Positions 1 through 6,592 are shown, counted from the stretch's first letter. The stretch: DNA of 41,082 nt from Lachnospiraceae bacterium (GCA_017619635.1 JAFZRZ010000045.1:1-41082), one strand, 5' to 3'. Translations and numbers: made by a program. The notes: generated from the sequence alone by a model not told the origin.

Positions 1-12
1 TAAGGCGTTCAT
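1..12 (-). CDS. Start of an unknown leftward gene (partial)
   Basis: Only four codons (Met-Asn-Ala-Leu) lie in the window. They are called as a gene start because a GAGGAG ribosome binding site sits just upstream on the minus strand (around 16-21) and an extended -10 promoter lies at 36-44. The product cannot be known from this window. Confidence 0.55.
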
Positions 13-35
13 CGCTCCTCGATTTTGATACTTCT

Positions 36-44
36 ATTATACCA
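36..44 (-). promoter_or_regulatory. Extended -10 promoter of the left-edge gene
   Basis: The minus strand reads TGGTATAAT, a TGn extended -10 with a perfect TATAAT hexamer. No good -35 is found at 16-18 bp, which is common for extended -10 promoters. It lies about 24 bp upstream of the start codon at 12. Confidence 0.6.
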
Positions 45-46
45 GA

Positions 47-91
47 AAAAGTGCCTCAACCCCAGGTAAATAAAGGCTTTACGGCACTTTT
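47..91. terminator. Long-loop inverted repeat, possible terminator
   Basis: Nine-base perfect arms AAAAGTGCC (47-55) and GGCACTTTT (83-91) enclose a 27-base loop. Both outer edges carry T runs in the direction of transcription, so it could act on either strand. It lies between the leftward terminator at 98-122 and the leftward promoter at 36-44. The long loop makes it a weaker candidate. Confidence 0.35.
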
Positions 92-97
92 ACATGG

Positions 98-122
98 AAA
101 AATCCACGACTTTCGCCGTGGA
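98..122 (-). terminator. Intrinsic terminator after the Ser/His-rich gene
   Basis: On the minus strand an 8-bp stem with one mismatch closes a GAAA tetraloop (arms 103-110 and 115-122) and is followed by five T (102-98). It lies downstream of the leftward gene that ends at 176. Confidence 0.7.
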
Positions 123-138
123 CTTTGTCTACACTCTG

Positions 139-161
139 AAGACAGCTCAGGCTGTCTTTTT
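139..161 (+). terminator. Rightward intrinsic terminator hairpin
   Basis: AAGACAGC (139-146), loop TCAG and GCTGTCTT (151-158) are followed by a T run to 161. No rightward gene lies upstream in the window. It could stop antisense transcripts from entering the leftward gene at 176-1186. Confidence 0.5.
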
Positions 162-175
162 CTTATGAAGTCATA

Positions 176-1186
176 TCAATCATATGTGTTGGTATATTCG
201 TCTGTCATATGCCATAGCTTTGTTGTATCGTAAGCGGATGGAAGATGAACCCAGTTACCATCGTTGGTTTCTATATACCAGGCATTTTCATTGGAATCAT
301 ATTCCATCCAGCCGTAATCACCGTAATCAGAAGAGATCCCTTCGTACCAGTACTGCCACTGGGCGGGAGAAGCAGTATCGTTATAATAAAACCAGCATTC
401 GGTCTGACTGTCATACCAGTCCTCACCATCCAGATAGCAGGTTCTGTTAATCTCATCAACATGGATCGAATTCTTTACTGATGATGTTTCATACCTTGTG
501 GTGTCATAACTGTCTTTATTTGGTACTATGAGGAACAAGGCCGCGAAAATAATGAAGATCGGCAGTATCATGCAGCACAGAAATACGCCTATTGCGATCT
601 TTCCTATCAAAGGTACTTTTTTAAGTTCATCTTTAAGAGTAGTAGTATTTCCTGAGTGACCACTGTATGACTTTTCCTCTTTATCAGTGATATCGATCTT
701 CAACTGTGCACCACATTTATCACATACCGGAAGATCGCCTTCCACCCACTTATGAAGCATACGGTTTCCGCAGTACGAACACTTAAGCATTGTTGTACCA
801 CCGATCATTGCCATGTTTTCATAATGCTGGCCGTTCTCATCGTAGTAACCTTCTTTAAATTGTCGGCCGTCCTGAGCTGTCCAGTCCTGCGGGTAATAAT
901 CATAGTCATGAGTAGAACAATAATAATGTCCGACAGATCCATGTACCTTATTATTCCATCCATAAGGTTGAGAAGAACGCGTACGTCTTACAGGTGCTGT
1001 GCTTCGGGAACTGCCGGATGATGACCTGAATAATGAGCCGTAACTGCCGGATGATGACCTGTAGGATGAGCTGTGACTGCTCGACGAATGGCTCGAGTGA
1101 CTCCTGCTGCTGGAATGGTGTGATGAACTGTGTGAACTGTGATGACTGCTGCTGTGATGTGAACTGCTGTGTCTGCTTGGTGGCAT
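176..1186 (-). CDS. Ser/His-rich zinc-ribbon membrane protein
   Basis: Predicted 336-residue protein of unknown function. The N-terminus (about 1-65) is almost only Ser and His in short SHHSSS-like runs, then SSSG repeats. Cys136/Cys139 and Cys155/Cys158 (CSYC...CDKC) form a likely zinc ribbon. One membrane helix spans about 195-221. The C-terminal part (about 225-336) is acidic and rich in Trp and Tyr and is probably outside the cell if the ribbon is cytoplasmic. The start follows a clear AAGGAG site. The gene stands alone, with a terminator at 98-122 and the tmRNA gene upstream. The His-rich tail could bind metal ions or be a low-complexity linker; the sequence does not decide this. A 20-bp DNA repeat inside it is listed separately. 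Confidence 0.75.
   Translation of the reverse strand: MPPSRHSSSHHSSSHHSSHSSSHHSSSRSHSSHSSSSHSSSYRSSSGSYGSLFRSSSGSSRSTAPVRRTRSSQPYGWNNKVHGSVGHYYCSTHDYDYYPQDWTAQDGRQFKEGYYDENGQHYENMAMIGGTTMLKCSYCGNRMLHKWVEGDLPVCDKCGAQLKIDITDKEEKSYSGHSGNTTTLKDELKKVPLIGKIAIGVFLCCMILPIFIIFAALFLIVPNKDSYDTTRYETSSVKNSIHVDEINRTCYLDGEDWYDSQTECWFYYNDTASPAQWQYWYEGISSDYGDYGWMEYDSNENAWYIETNDGNWVHLPSAYDTTKLWHMTDEYTNTYD
1009..1061. repeat. 20-bp direct repeat in the Ser-rich coding region
   Basis: AACTGCCGGATGATGACCTG occurs at 1009-1028 and again at 1042-1061, a 33-bp period (11 codons). It encodes the repeated SSSGS segments of the leftward Ser/His-rich protein. It suggests growth of the low-complexity tail by slippage or duplication. 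Confidence 0.8.
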
Positions 1187-1233
1187 ATTTACTCCTTGTC
1201 TTTCATATGAAAGCTTTTTTTGGATCTAAATTC

Positions 1234-1266
1234 AAAGAAGGACCATACTGAGTATGATCCTTCTTT
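1234..1266. terminator. Hairpin terminator downstream of tmRNA
   Basis: Arms AAAGAAGGA-c-CATAC (1234-1248) and GTATG-a-TCCTTCTTT (1252-1266) form a long stem with one mismatch and loop TGA. It starts seven bases past the tmRNA 3' end in the leftward direction, as expected for an ssrA terminator. The T tract is better on the rightward side (TTCTTTTG), so it may work both ways. Confidence 0.6.
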
Positions 1267-1272
1267 TGTTTA

Positions 1273-1607
1273 TGGACCAGACGGGAGTCGAACCCGTGTC
1301 CGAAGCCCCATCCCCCGTACTTCTACAAGCTTAGTCAGTCATTTTTCATTCCCTCTATGCGGCGGCGACTAACAGCCTCTGCACTTTGGTAGCTTCATGA
1401 TACGCCCACATACTCAAAGCTTTGTACATGTCGTTTCTCACATAGTCGATGCCCTTATCCGATGTGTGAGTGCACCGGTAAGGACAGCTGCAAACTAGGC
1501 AGCGTAAGCTAAATTTTCGTTAGCGTTTAATTTTAGGTTTGCAATTAACGTGTTGCAACGGCTTGCTTCTCCGGCTTCAAAAACCCCGTCGAGACCTTGA
1601 CTGGCCC
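1273..1607 (-). ncRNA. ssrA: tmRNA (trans-translation RNA)
   Basis: One-piece tmRNA that rescues stalled ribosomes and tags their products for proteolysis. The 3' end has a tRNA-like T-arm (ACGGG-TTCGACT-CCCGT) and CTGGTCC, which pairs with GGGCCAG at the 5' end (1601-1607). The conserved CTCGACGGGG block follows the 5' stem. The tag reading frame runs 1524-1495: GCT resume codon, then Ala-Asn-Glu-Asn-Leu-Ala-Tyr-Ala-Ala and TAG, ending in the usual hydrophobic AA degron. The discriminator A at 1273 is followed by TAA, so the terminal CCA seems not to be encoded. The length (about 335 nt) is normal. The 5' end could be one base further out (1608). Confidence 0.95.
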
Positions 1608-1617
1608 CTAGATGTAT

Positions 1618-1646
1618 ATACTACTCTAATAGTATCGGTTTGTCCA
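1618..1646 (-). promoter_or_regulatory. ssrA promoter
   Basis: On the minus strand TGGACA (1641-1646) and TAGTAT (1618-1623) are separated by 17 bp, and the -10 ends about 10 bases before the tmRNA 5' end. The -35 lies just downstream of the diguanylate cyclase stop codon. Confidence 0.7.
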
Positions 1647-1656
1647 CAGGTATATT

Positions 1657-3075
1657 TTACTGCGTTCTTAAACCCTTCATCTTGATTTTTTCATGATACA
1701 TGTCATTATCTGCACGTTTGAATACTGTATCCACATCCAGATCGCTTCCGGGATGGTAGAGTGCCATTCCAACAGCTGCTGAATACTTTAACCATGGATC
1801 ACGATCGCTTGAGGCTGATTCCTTGTATCTTTGTCTTATGAGTTTTAACAGTTCATCTCTGTTCTCATAATCCCTACCCTCAAGAATGACAACAAACTCA
1901 TCACCGCCGATCCTGAAGATGGGAGAGTGGGCATATACATCACTCATGATCTCACATGCACCCTTTATGTACATATCTCCCTTGTCATGGCCGTATGTAT
2001 CATTGACTTTCTTTAAGAAATTAACATCTATCATTACGATGCCAAACGACACCTGTTTATCTATCATGCCCCACATGAGCTCATCGGATTTCTTTGCATA
2101 TGCCGCCTTGTTTTTGAGCTTTGTAAGCGGATCCTGATAAGCGATGGTGTTTATCTCCGACATATGCGCCTGCAGTCCCTTTGCCTCGTTTTCAACAGTA
2201 GCGACTGCTTTTACATAGTCTTTCATATCGGAATAGAGTTTTTCTATGGAATTGCTGAGTGATTTTATCTCATTGTTTGCTCTGATCTTTGGAGCAACGA
2301 ATAACAGATCCTCAGGATTACGTTTGCCGCTTGATGAGTTGGCAAGTCTCAGTACACTTGCTTCCAGATGACTGATGGGAAGAGTTATGGTGTAACGCAG
2401 CCACAGGATAAGCAGTAGAACCAGAATGAATCCCATTGCTATGATAAGCACTATCGTGGAAAATACATTTACTGCAATAGTGCTTTTTATATCATCGATA
2501 GCAATATCAACACAAAGCAGCGCGAAATGCTCGCCTTTGGAGTTGATAAGAGGTCTGGCCAGAGTATAATCTGTACCCCACTCGGTCTTTTGAATAAAGT
2601 AGACATCCTCATCACCCTGCATTATCTCTTTATACTGCTGTGCGATATCATCGGTAAACCAGTCGGCATCACCGTCGCCTAGATATAACACATTTTCAGG
2701 TTCATTTTCCTTCTCATATGTGGAATTTGCTGACAGGATGCTTCTTACCTTTACAGGATCCTCAGGAAATACAGGTTTTAGTATGTAAAGGTAATGTATA
2801 TCCGAATAATTGTCCACGAAACGGTCAAAGAGAATCCGAGCCTCTTTATATTTCTTGCTTTCTGTATATGTTTCTGCACATCTTGACATATCATCAGTAT
2901 CGATACTGCTCTCAATATACGAAACAATGCTTTCCATCTGGCTCTGATATTTTTTAATTATCGTATCAGAGTATATCTTATAAGTGGCGATGGAAAGAGT
3001 GATGGTCAGTAAGGTGATAAAGATGGTACAAACCTTGATTATGCTTATGTTTAGTGAGTGTTTTTTCTGAGTCAT
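1657..3075 (-). CDS. Membrane-bound diguanylate cyclase (GGDEF)
   Basis: Makes cyclic di-GMP from two GTP. The 472-residue protein has a membrane helix at about 10-32, an extracytoplasmic sensor region (about 35-200), a second helix (about 203-227), a HAMP-like linker and a coiled coil before a C-terminal GGDEF domain. The catalytic motif Gly-Gly-Asp-Glu-Phe is intact at 390-394, and the upstream metal/substrate block DVNFLKKVNDTYGHDKGD is complete, so it should be active. No RxxD inhibitory site is seen at the expected place before GGDEF, so product feedback through that site is unlikely. The start has a GGAGGAG site. It is transcribed alone, divergent from the metal-transporter region. A likely partner is the PilZ protein at 36459. 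Confidence 0.93.
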   Translation of the reverse strand: MTQKKHSLNISIIKVCTIFITLLTITLSIATYKIYSDTIIKKYQSQMESIVSYIESSIDTDDMSRCAETYTESKKYKEARILFDRFVDNYSDIHYLYILKPVFPEDPVKVRSILSANSTYEKENEPENVLYLGDGDADWFTDDIAQQYKEIMQGDEDVYFIQKTEWGTDYTLARPLINSKGEHFALLCVDIAIDDIKSTIAVNVFSTIVLIIAMGFILVLLLILWLRYTITLPISHLEASVLRLANSSSGKRNPEDLLFVAPKIRANNEIKSLSNSIEKLYSDMKDYVKAVATVENEAKGLQAHMSEINTIAYQDPLTKLKNKAAYAKKSDELMWGMIDKQVSFGIVMIDVNFLKKVNDTYGHDKGDMYIKGACEIMSDVYAHSPIFRIGGDEFVVILEGRDYENRDELLKLIRQRYKESASSDRDPWLKYSAAVGMALYHPGSDLDVDTVFKRADNDMYHEKIKMKGLRTQ

Positions 3076-3122
3076 CTGCTCCTCCGATGTATATATTTTA
3101 CACCTTAAGAGATATTTTTTCT

Positions 3123-3147
3123 ATAACATACATAACTAGCATGTTAT
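3123..3147. repeat. Imperfect dyad ATAACAT / ATGTTAT
   Basis: Seven-base arms ATAACAT (3123-3129) and ATGTTAT (3141-3147) are separated by 11 bases. It lies between the leftward cyclase gene and the rightward promoter at 3172. The arms resemble the ATAACA/TGTTAT halves of the palindromes at 3440 and 8122, but the spacing differs, so the meaning is open. Confidence 0.3.
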
Positions 3148-3171
3148 CGTAAAAAAATATGATAAAAAGAC

Positions 3172-3224
3172 TTGCATTATGATTTTTGATAGTGTATACT
3201 GACATACAGTTAGCGGAGACTAAC
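3172..3224 (+). promoter_or_regulatory. Promoter 1 with GTTAG-N6-CTAAC operator
   Basis: TTGCAT (3172-3177), a 17-bp spacer and TATACT (3195-3200) make a good vegetative promoter. Eight bases later comes the dyad GTTAG-CGGAGA-CTAAC (3209-3224), where transcription would start. The same dyad recurs at 3460-3475. The GTTAG/CTAAC halves match the core of DtxR-family iron/manganese repressor sites, but the six-base gap is longer than in the classical DtxR box, so the regulator is an inference. Confidence 0.65.
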
Positions 3225-3231
3225 CATAACC

Positions 3232-3318
3232 ATGTGTGAACTCCCGGAAACAGAGTGGTTTTCGGGAGAGTCTTTAGAGGGATATGAAAGTCAGACAATC
3301 CTTATGATCTTATTATGA
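3232..3318 (+). CDS. Possible 28-codon small ORF or leader peptide
   Basis: An ATG at 3232 opens 28 codons ending in TGA. The peptide starts MCELPETEWFSGES and ends in a short hydrophobic run. It lies about 25 bases after the predicted start of transcription from promoter 1. GGAG inside the operator (3215-3218), 13 bases upstream, is a distant ribosome binding site. A strong hairpin (3241-3268) lies inside the frame. I do not recognise the peptide. It could be a real small protein controlled with the metal transporter, a leader peptide, or chance. No homology is claimed. Confidence 0.35.
   Translation: MCELPETEWFSGESLEGYESQTILMILL
3241..3268 (+). other. Stable hairpin in the transporter leader
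   Basis: CTCCCGGAAAC (3241-3251) pairs with GGTTTTCGGGAG (3257-3268) around a five-base loop. No T run follows, so it is not an intrinsic terminator. It may be an RNA structure in the leader from promoter 1, or only part of the small ORF. Confidence 0.45.
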
Positions 3319-3427
3319 TCAAAGGTTTTCAATATAATATGCCAATACAATAATACCAATACAATATATACACACACCAAAAAAGGGAGAGCTTTCGAAC
3401 TGTATGTACGGGGGCTCTTTCCTATTA

Positions 3428-3475
3428 TTGACAATATTAGATAACAGTGTTATCATTCAGTTAGCCAAGACTAAC
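3428..3475 (+). promoter_or_regulatory. ZIP promoter 2 with palindrome and operator
   Basis: TTGACA (3428-3433), 17 bp, TATCAT (3451-3456). Two dyads overlap it. The perfect 15-bp palindrome GATAACAGTGTTATC (3440-3454) fills the spacer and part of the -10. GTTAG-CCAAGA-CTAAC (3460-3475) sits at the predicted start of transcription and repeats the dyad of promoter 1. Two different repressors may therefore act here, one of the metal-sensing type and one shared with the tetR/ABC promoters. Confidence 0.7.
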
Positions 3476-3490
3476 AAGGAGAGCGCTGTT

Positions 3491-4273
3491 ATGTATGAAC
3501 AAGTTATAAGTGGATTATTGATACCTTTTATAGGAACAACAGCAGGTGCTGCATGCGTCTTTGGAATGAAAAAAGAGCTTAGCACAGAGATTCAAAGAGC
3601 TCTGACAGGATTCGCAAGCGGTGTTATGGTTGCTGCCTCCATATGGAGTCTTATAATACCCGCGATGGAACAGTCTGAAGGGATGGGAAAATTTGCATTT
3701 GTTCCATCTTTTATCGGATTCTGGCTTGGGATCCTGTTTCTGTTGCTGTTAGATACGGTAATTCCTCATCTTCATCTTAATACAGATGAAGCGGAAGGCC
3801 CCAAATCAAAACTCAAAAAAACCACAATGATGGTTTTGGCAGTAACCCTTCACAACATACCCGAAGGTATGGCAGTAGGAGTTGTGTTCGCAGGCTTCAT
3901 ATCAGGAAATACTACGATAACTGCAGGCGGAGCTTTTGCGCTTGCTTTGGGAATAGCGATCCAGAATTTCCCTGAGGGTGCGATCATCTCCATGCCTCTT
4001 TGTGCTCAGGGAAAAAGCAGATCAAAAGCTTTTTTAAGCGGATTGCTCTCAGGAGCCGTTGAACCGATAGGAGCATTACTGACAATACTCGCTGCGGGTT
4101 TGGTGATCCCAGCGATGCCGTATCTGTTAAGCTTCGCTGCGGGAGCCATGATGTATGTGGTTGTTGAAGAACTGATACCGGAAATGTCTCAGGGTGAGCA
4201 TTCCAATACAGGAGTCATAATGTTTACAATGGGATTTACGCTAATGATGGCACTTGATGTGGCGCTGGGATGA
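3491..4273 (+). CDS. ZIP-family divalent metal transporter
   Basis: Imports or moves divalent cations (zinc, and often iron or manganese) across the cytoplasmic membrane. The 260-residue protein has about eight hydrophobic segments and the hallmark metal-binding motifs HNIPEG (His121) and QNFPEG (158-163), plus EELIPE near the C-terminus. An in-frame ATG exists at 3404, but 3491 is preferred: AGGAG is nine bases before it, the operator at 3460 lies upstream, and the protein then begins at the first membrane helix as in ZupT-like proteins. A short charged loop follows the third helix. It is a single-gene unit controlled by the double operator region. Which metal it carries cannot be read from the sequence. 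Confidence 0.92.
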   Translation: MYEQVISGLLIPFIGTTAGAACVFGMKKELSTEIQRALTGFASGVMVAASIWSLIIPAMEQSEGMGKFAFVPSFIGFWLGILFLLLLDTVIPHLHLNTDEAEGPKSKLKKTTMMVLAVTLHNIPEGMAVGVVFAGFISGNTTITAGGAFALALGIAIQNFPEGAIISMPLCAQGKSRSKAFLSGLLSGAVEPIGALLTILAAGLVIPAMPYLLSFAAGAMMYVVVEELIPEMSQGEHSNTGVIMFTMGFTLMMALDVALG

Positions 4274-4341
4274 GAGTATTAACGGGAAAGGTGAATCTGC
4301 AGATATGATCTATAACTGATCGGAATACTATATTTATATAC

Positions 4342-4368
4342 TTATGTAAACCATAATAGTTTACATAA
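4342..4368 (+). promoter_or_regulatory. 27-bp inverted repeat, operator of the 4391 operon
   Basis: Perfect ten-base arms TTATGTAAAC (4342-4351) and GTTTACATAA (4359-4368) surround a seven-base centre. It is about 20 bp before the first gene of the operon and just after AT-rich -10-like sequence (about 4327-4341). The TTATGTAA half also occurs in the ABC operator at 8122-8146, in the opposite order. A TetR-type repressor, perhaps the one at 7421, is the likely ligand (inference). Confidence 0.65.
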
Positions 4369-4390
4369 AACAAAAAGAGGCGATAGGAAA

Positions 4391-4888
4391 ATGAAAAACT
4401 ATGTGAAAGAAGGACAGAAGCTTCCTATGTTTGGAATAGGACCTGCGCTTATATTTGGTGTAGGATTGGTAAATGCTCTTTGCATTGTGTTATTTGTGTA
4501 TGTTTTTAAAATTGGTGAATTAAACGGAATATTTGTCCTGATGTTTAAAATTGTTGGAGTGATCCTCATAATCCTTGGCTTAGTAGTCTGGTTTATCGGA
4601 GCACTTAGATCTGATATGGATGCTAGTATAACCGAGAACAGGTTAAAAACTGACGGCATATATTCATGGGTTAGAAATCCCATGTACAGCGGATGGTGGC
4701 TGGCACTCACAGGAATAAGTTTTATGTGGCATAACATCTTTCTGATCCCTGCTTTTTTTGTTAACTGGGGGATGATGACTATAGTGCTTGTCAATACTGA
4801 GGAAAAGTGGCTTTCAGATCTCTACGGAGCCGAATATGAAGAGTATAAGAAACATGTTAACAGATGCATTCCATTTAAAAGAAGCTGA
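4391..4888 (+). CDS. Isoprenylcysteine methyltransferase-like membrane enzyme
   Basis: Membrane methyltransferase of the ICMT/phospholipid methyltransferase (PEMT-like) superfamily, using S-adenosylmethionine. The 165-residue protein has about four membrane helices. The C-terminal half carries the family signature: T-x-G-IYSWVRNPMYSGW (about 100-115), the late EEKWL and the final YGAEYEEYKKHVNRCIPF block. The real substrate of bacterial members is usually unknown, and lipids or small thiols are possible. It is first in a rightward operon with a hydrolase, an FAH-family enzyme and a membrane protein, behind the inverted repeat at 4342. Confidence 0.85.
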   Translation: MKNYVKEGQKLPMFGIGPALIFGVGLVNALCIVLFVYVFKIGELNGIFVLMFKIVGVILIILGLVVWFIGALRSDMDASITENRLKTDGIYSWVRNPMYSGWWLALTGISFMWHNIFLIPAFFVNWGMMTIVLVNTEEKWLSDLYGAEYEEYKKHVNRCIPFKRS

Positions 4889-4931
4889 TTAATGTAAGAT
4901 GTGAATATAAGAGTGATCGGAGGAGAAAAGG

Positions 4932-5699
4932 ATGACTTTTGAAGAAATGGGCAGACCGGACGGTAAGACGTTAATGCTGTTACCCGGTACATGTTGTGAT
5001 TACCAGACAAATTTCTATAATGTGTTGGATAAACTTTCTGAGAAGTATCATCTTATATGCGTCAACTATGACGGATTTGACGGCAGTGGTGAGATTTTTC
5101 CTGATATCATTACGGTTACTGAAAAGATCGAAAAATACATACAGGAAAAGCACGATGGAAGGCTGGATGGTGCGATCGGATCCTCACTAGGTTCAACCTT
5201 TGTTGGACAGCTTATCCAGAGAGAAAATGTTCATATAGATCATGGGATTTTCGGGAGCCCTGATCTTGATCAAAGCAAACCTTTTGCTGCATGGCTCCAG
5301 TCAAAGCTGGTAGTGCCTCTGCTTACCAGTTTTACAAAAAGTGAAAAGAAACAAAGAAAGACCAAGGAGAAATTAAAGAGTATTTTTCTCATGAGTGATG
5401 AGGTTGCAGACAGATTCATGGATTGTTTTGCAAAGTTTGATCCTGAATCTATCAAAAATGAGTATTATACGGACCTTCTTACTTATCTTAATGAAGATAT
5501 AAATGTTGAACACGCAAAGGCGCATTTTATATATGCCAACAGGATGGGTGAGAAATATCTGAACCGTTATAAGAAATACTTCCATGATCCCGATATCAGG
5601 GAATTTGATATGCAGCATGAACAGTGGCTTTTGGGAGAAGAAAAGTACGCATTGCCGGTTCTTAAAGCGATAGATGAGTTTATGGAAATGCCGGTGTAG
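4932..5699 (+). CDS. Alpha/beta-fold hydrolase
   Basis: Probable esterase- or lipase-like hydrolase of 255 residues. The nucleophile elbow is Gly-Ser-Ser85-Leu-Gly (83-87), after a beta strand. The oxyanion region is near LLPGTCCDY (16-24), and a C-terminal His in the MQHEQWLLGE segment fits the catalytic base. The middle part, with many Lys and Glu (about 135-160), would be the cap. A GGAGG site is eight bases before the start. It lies ten bases before the FAH-family gene, so the two are co-transcribed. The substrate is unknown. No signal peptide is seen, so it acts in the cytoplasm. Confidence 0.85.
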   Translation: MTFEEMGRPDGKTLMLLPGTCCDYQTNFYNVLDKLSEKYHLICVNYDGFDGSGEIFPDIITVTEKIEKYIQEKHDGRLDGAIGSSLGSTFVGQLIQRENVHIDHGIFGSPDLDQSKPFAAWLQSKLVVPLLTSFTKSEKKQRKTKEKLKSIFLMSDEVADRFMDCFAKFDPESIKNEYYTDLLTYLNEDINVEHAKAHFIYANRMGEKYLNRYKKYFHDPDIREFDMQHEQWLLGEEKYALPVLKAIDEFMEMPV

Positions 5700-5708
5700 G
5701 AGGAGAAT

Positions 5709-6575
5709 ATGAGATTCTATACGATCAAAAAAGATGACAAAGAACTTGTTGCGGTTGAAACCATGCAGGGCAGGATCATACCGCTTGAAAAACTTGGAAT
5801 AAATGTTGCTGACATGAATGAACTGATCTGCAGATATGATGAACTTAAGGATTTTATACAAAAAGAGAGATCAAACCATCTGACAGAAGATATCACAATT
5901 GACAGTGTGGATGTATTAGCACCGATCACTGTACCAAAACAGGATGTGATCTGTCTTGGCGTCAACTATAGGGAACATATTGAAGAAACTGTAGATGTCA
6001 TTGATTTTACAAAGAAAGCGGATACTGTTTACTTTTCTAAACGTGTGAACAGATGTAATGATCCGGGCGGAGTGATACCTGATTATGATTTTGTTGACAG
6101 TCTCGACTATGAGGTTGAGCTGGGTGTGATCTTAAAGAAGGATGCTTTGGGTATCAGTGCCAAAGAGGCATCAGATTATATATTCGGATACACGATCATT
6201 AATGATGTGAGTGCAAGAAATCTGCAGTTAAAGCATCAGCAGTGGTTCAGGGGAAAAAGCCTTGACGGATATATGCCGATGGGCCCGTGTATAGTCACTA
6301 CAGATGAGATAGACGATGTGCATGATCTTGATATCTCATGCAGTATCAACGGTAAAGAACGACAGCACAGCAATACATCACATATGATCACAACTGTCGA
6401 AGAGGCAATAGCAGAACTCTCACAGGGAATGACTCTGAAAGCAACATCGATAATAGCTACCGGCACTCCCGGCGGTGTTGCCATGGGAATGAAACCTCCT
6501 GTTTATTTACAGAAGGGGGATGAAGTTATTTGTTCCATTAAGGGAATAGGAAAACTAATAAATAAAGTGGAATAA
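5709..6575 (+). CDS. Fumarylacetoacetate hydrolase family protein
   Basis: Member of the FAH / 2-oxohept-3-ene-1,7-dioate hydratase superfamily, which hydrolyses, hydrates or decarboxylates 2-oxo or 1,3-diketo acids with a divalent metal. The 288-residue protein has a small N-terminal domain (about 1-75) and then the FAH fold, starting at VICLGVNYREH. The metal ligands are visible as Glu135-x-Glu137 and Asp166 (IINDVSARN). Other family segments present are GKSLDGYMPMGPCIV and TGTPGGVAMGMKPP. AGGAGG is five bases before the start. Its place between a hydrolase and a membrane protein suggests breakdown of an aromatic or acyl compound, but the exact substrate cannot be told. Confidence 0.9.
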   Translation: MRFYTIKKDDKELVAVETMQGRIIPLEKLGINVADMNELICRYDELKDFIQKERSNHLTEDITIDSVDVLAPITVPKQDVICLGVNYREHIEETVDVIDFTKKADTVYFSKRVNRCNDPGGVIPDYDFVDSLDYEVELGVILKKDALGISAKEASDYIFGYTIINDVSARNLQLKHQQWFRGKSLDGYMPMGPCIVTTDEIDDVHDLDISCSINGKERQHSNTSHMITTVEEAIAELSQGMTLKATSIIATGTPGGVAMGMKPPVYLQKGDEVICSIKGIGKLINKVE

Positions 6576-6592
6576 GAAAGGTAAAGTTAACT

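Noticed and set aside
3241..3268. Hairpin read as an intrinsic terminator or riboswitch expression platform
   Set aside because: No T run follows, and I could not match the leader to a known riboswitch class such as the manganese or NiCo types.
3373..3424. Hairpin AGGGAGAGC...GCTCTTTCCT before ZIP promoter 2
   Set aside because: The stem has a bulge and a long loop and no T tract; too weak to call.
4399..4794. 131-codon leftward ORF
   Set aside because: Opposite strand of the ICMT-like gene; no support.
5373..5861. 162-codon leftward ORF
   Set aside because: It overlaps the ends of two well-supported rightward genes and has no ribosome binding site.
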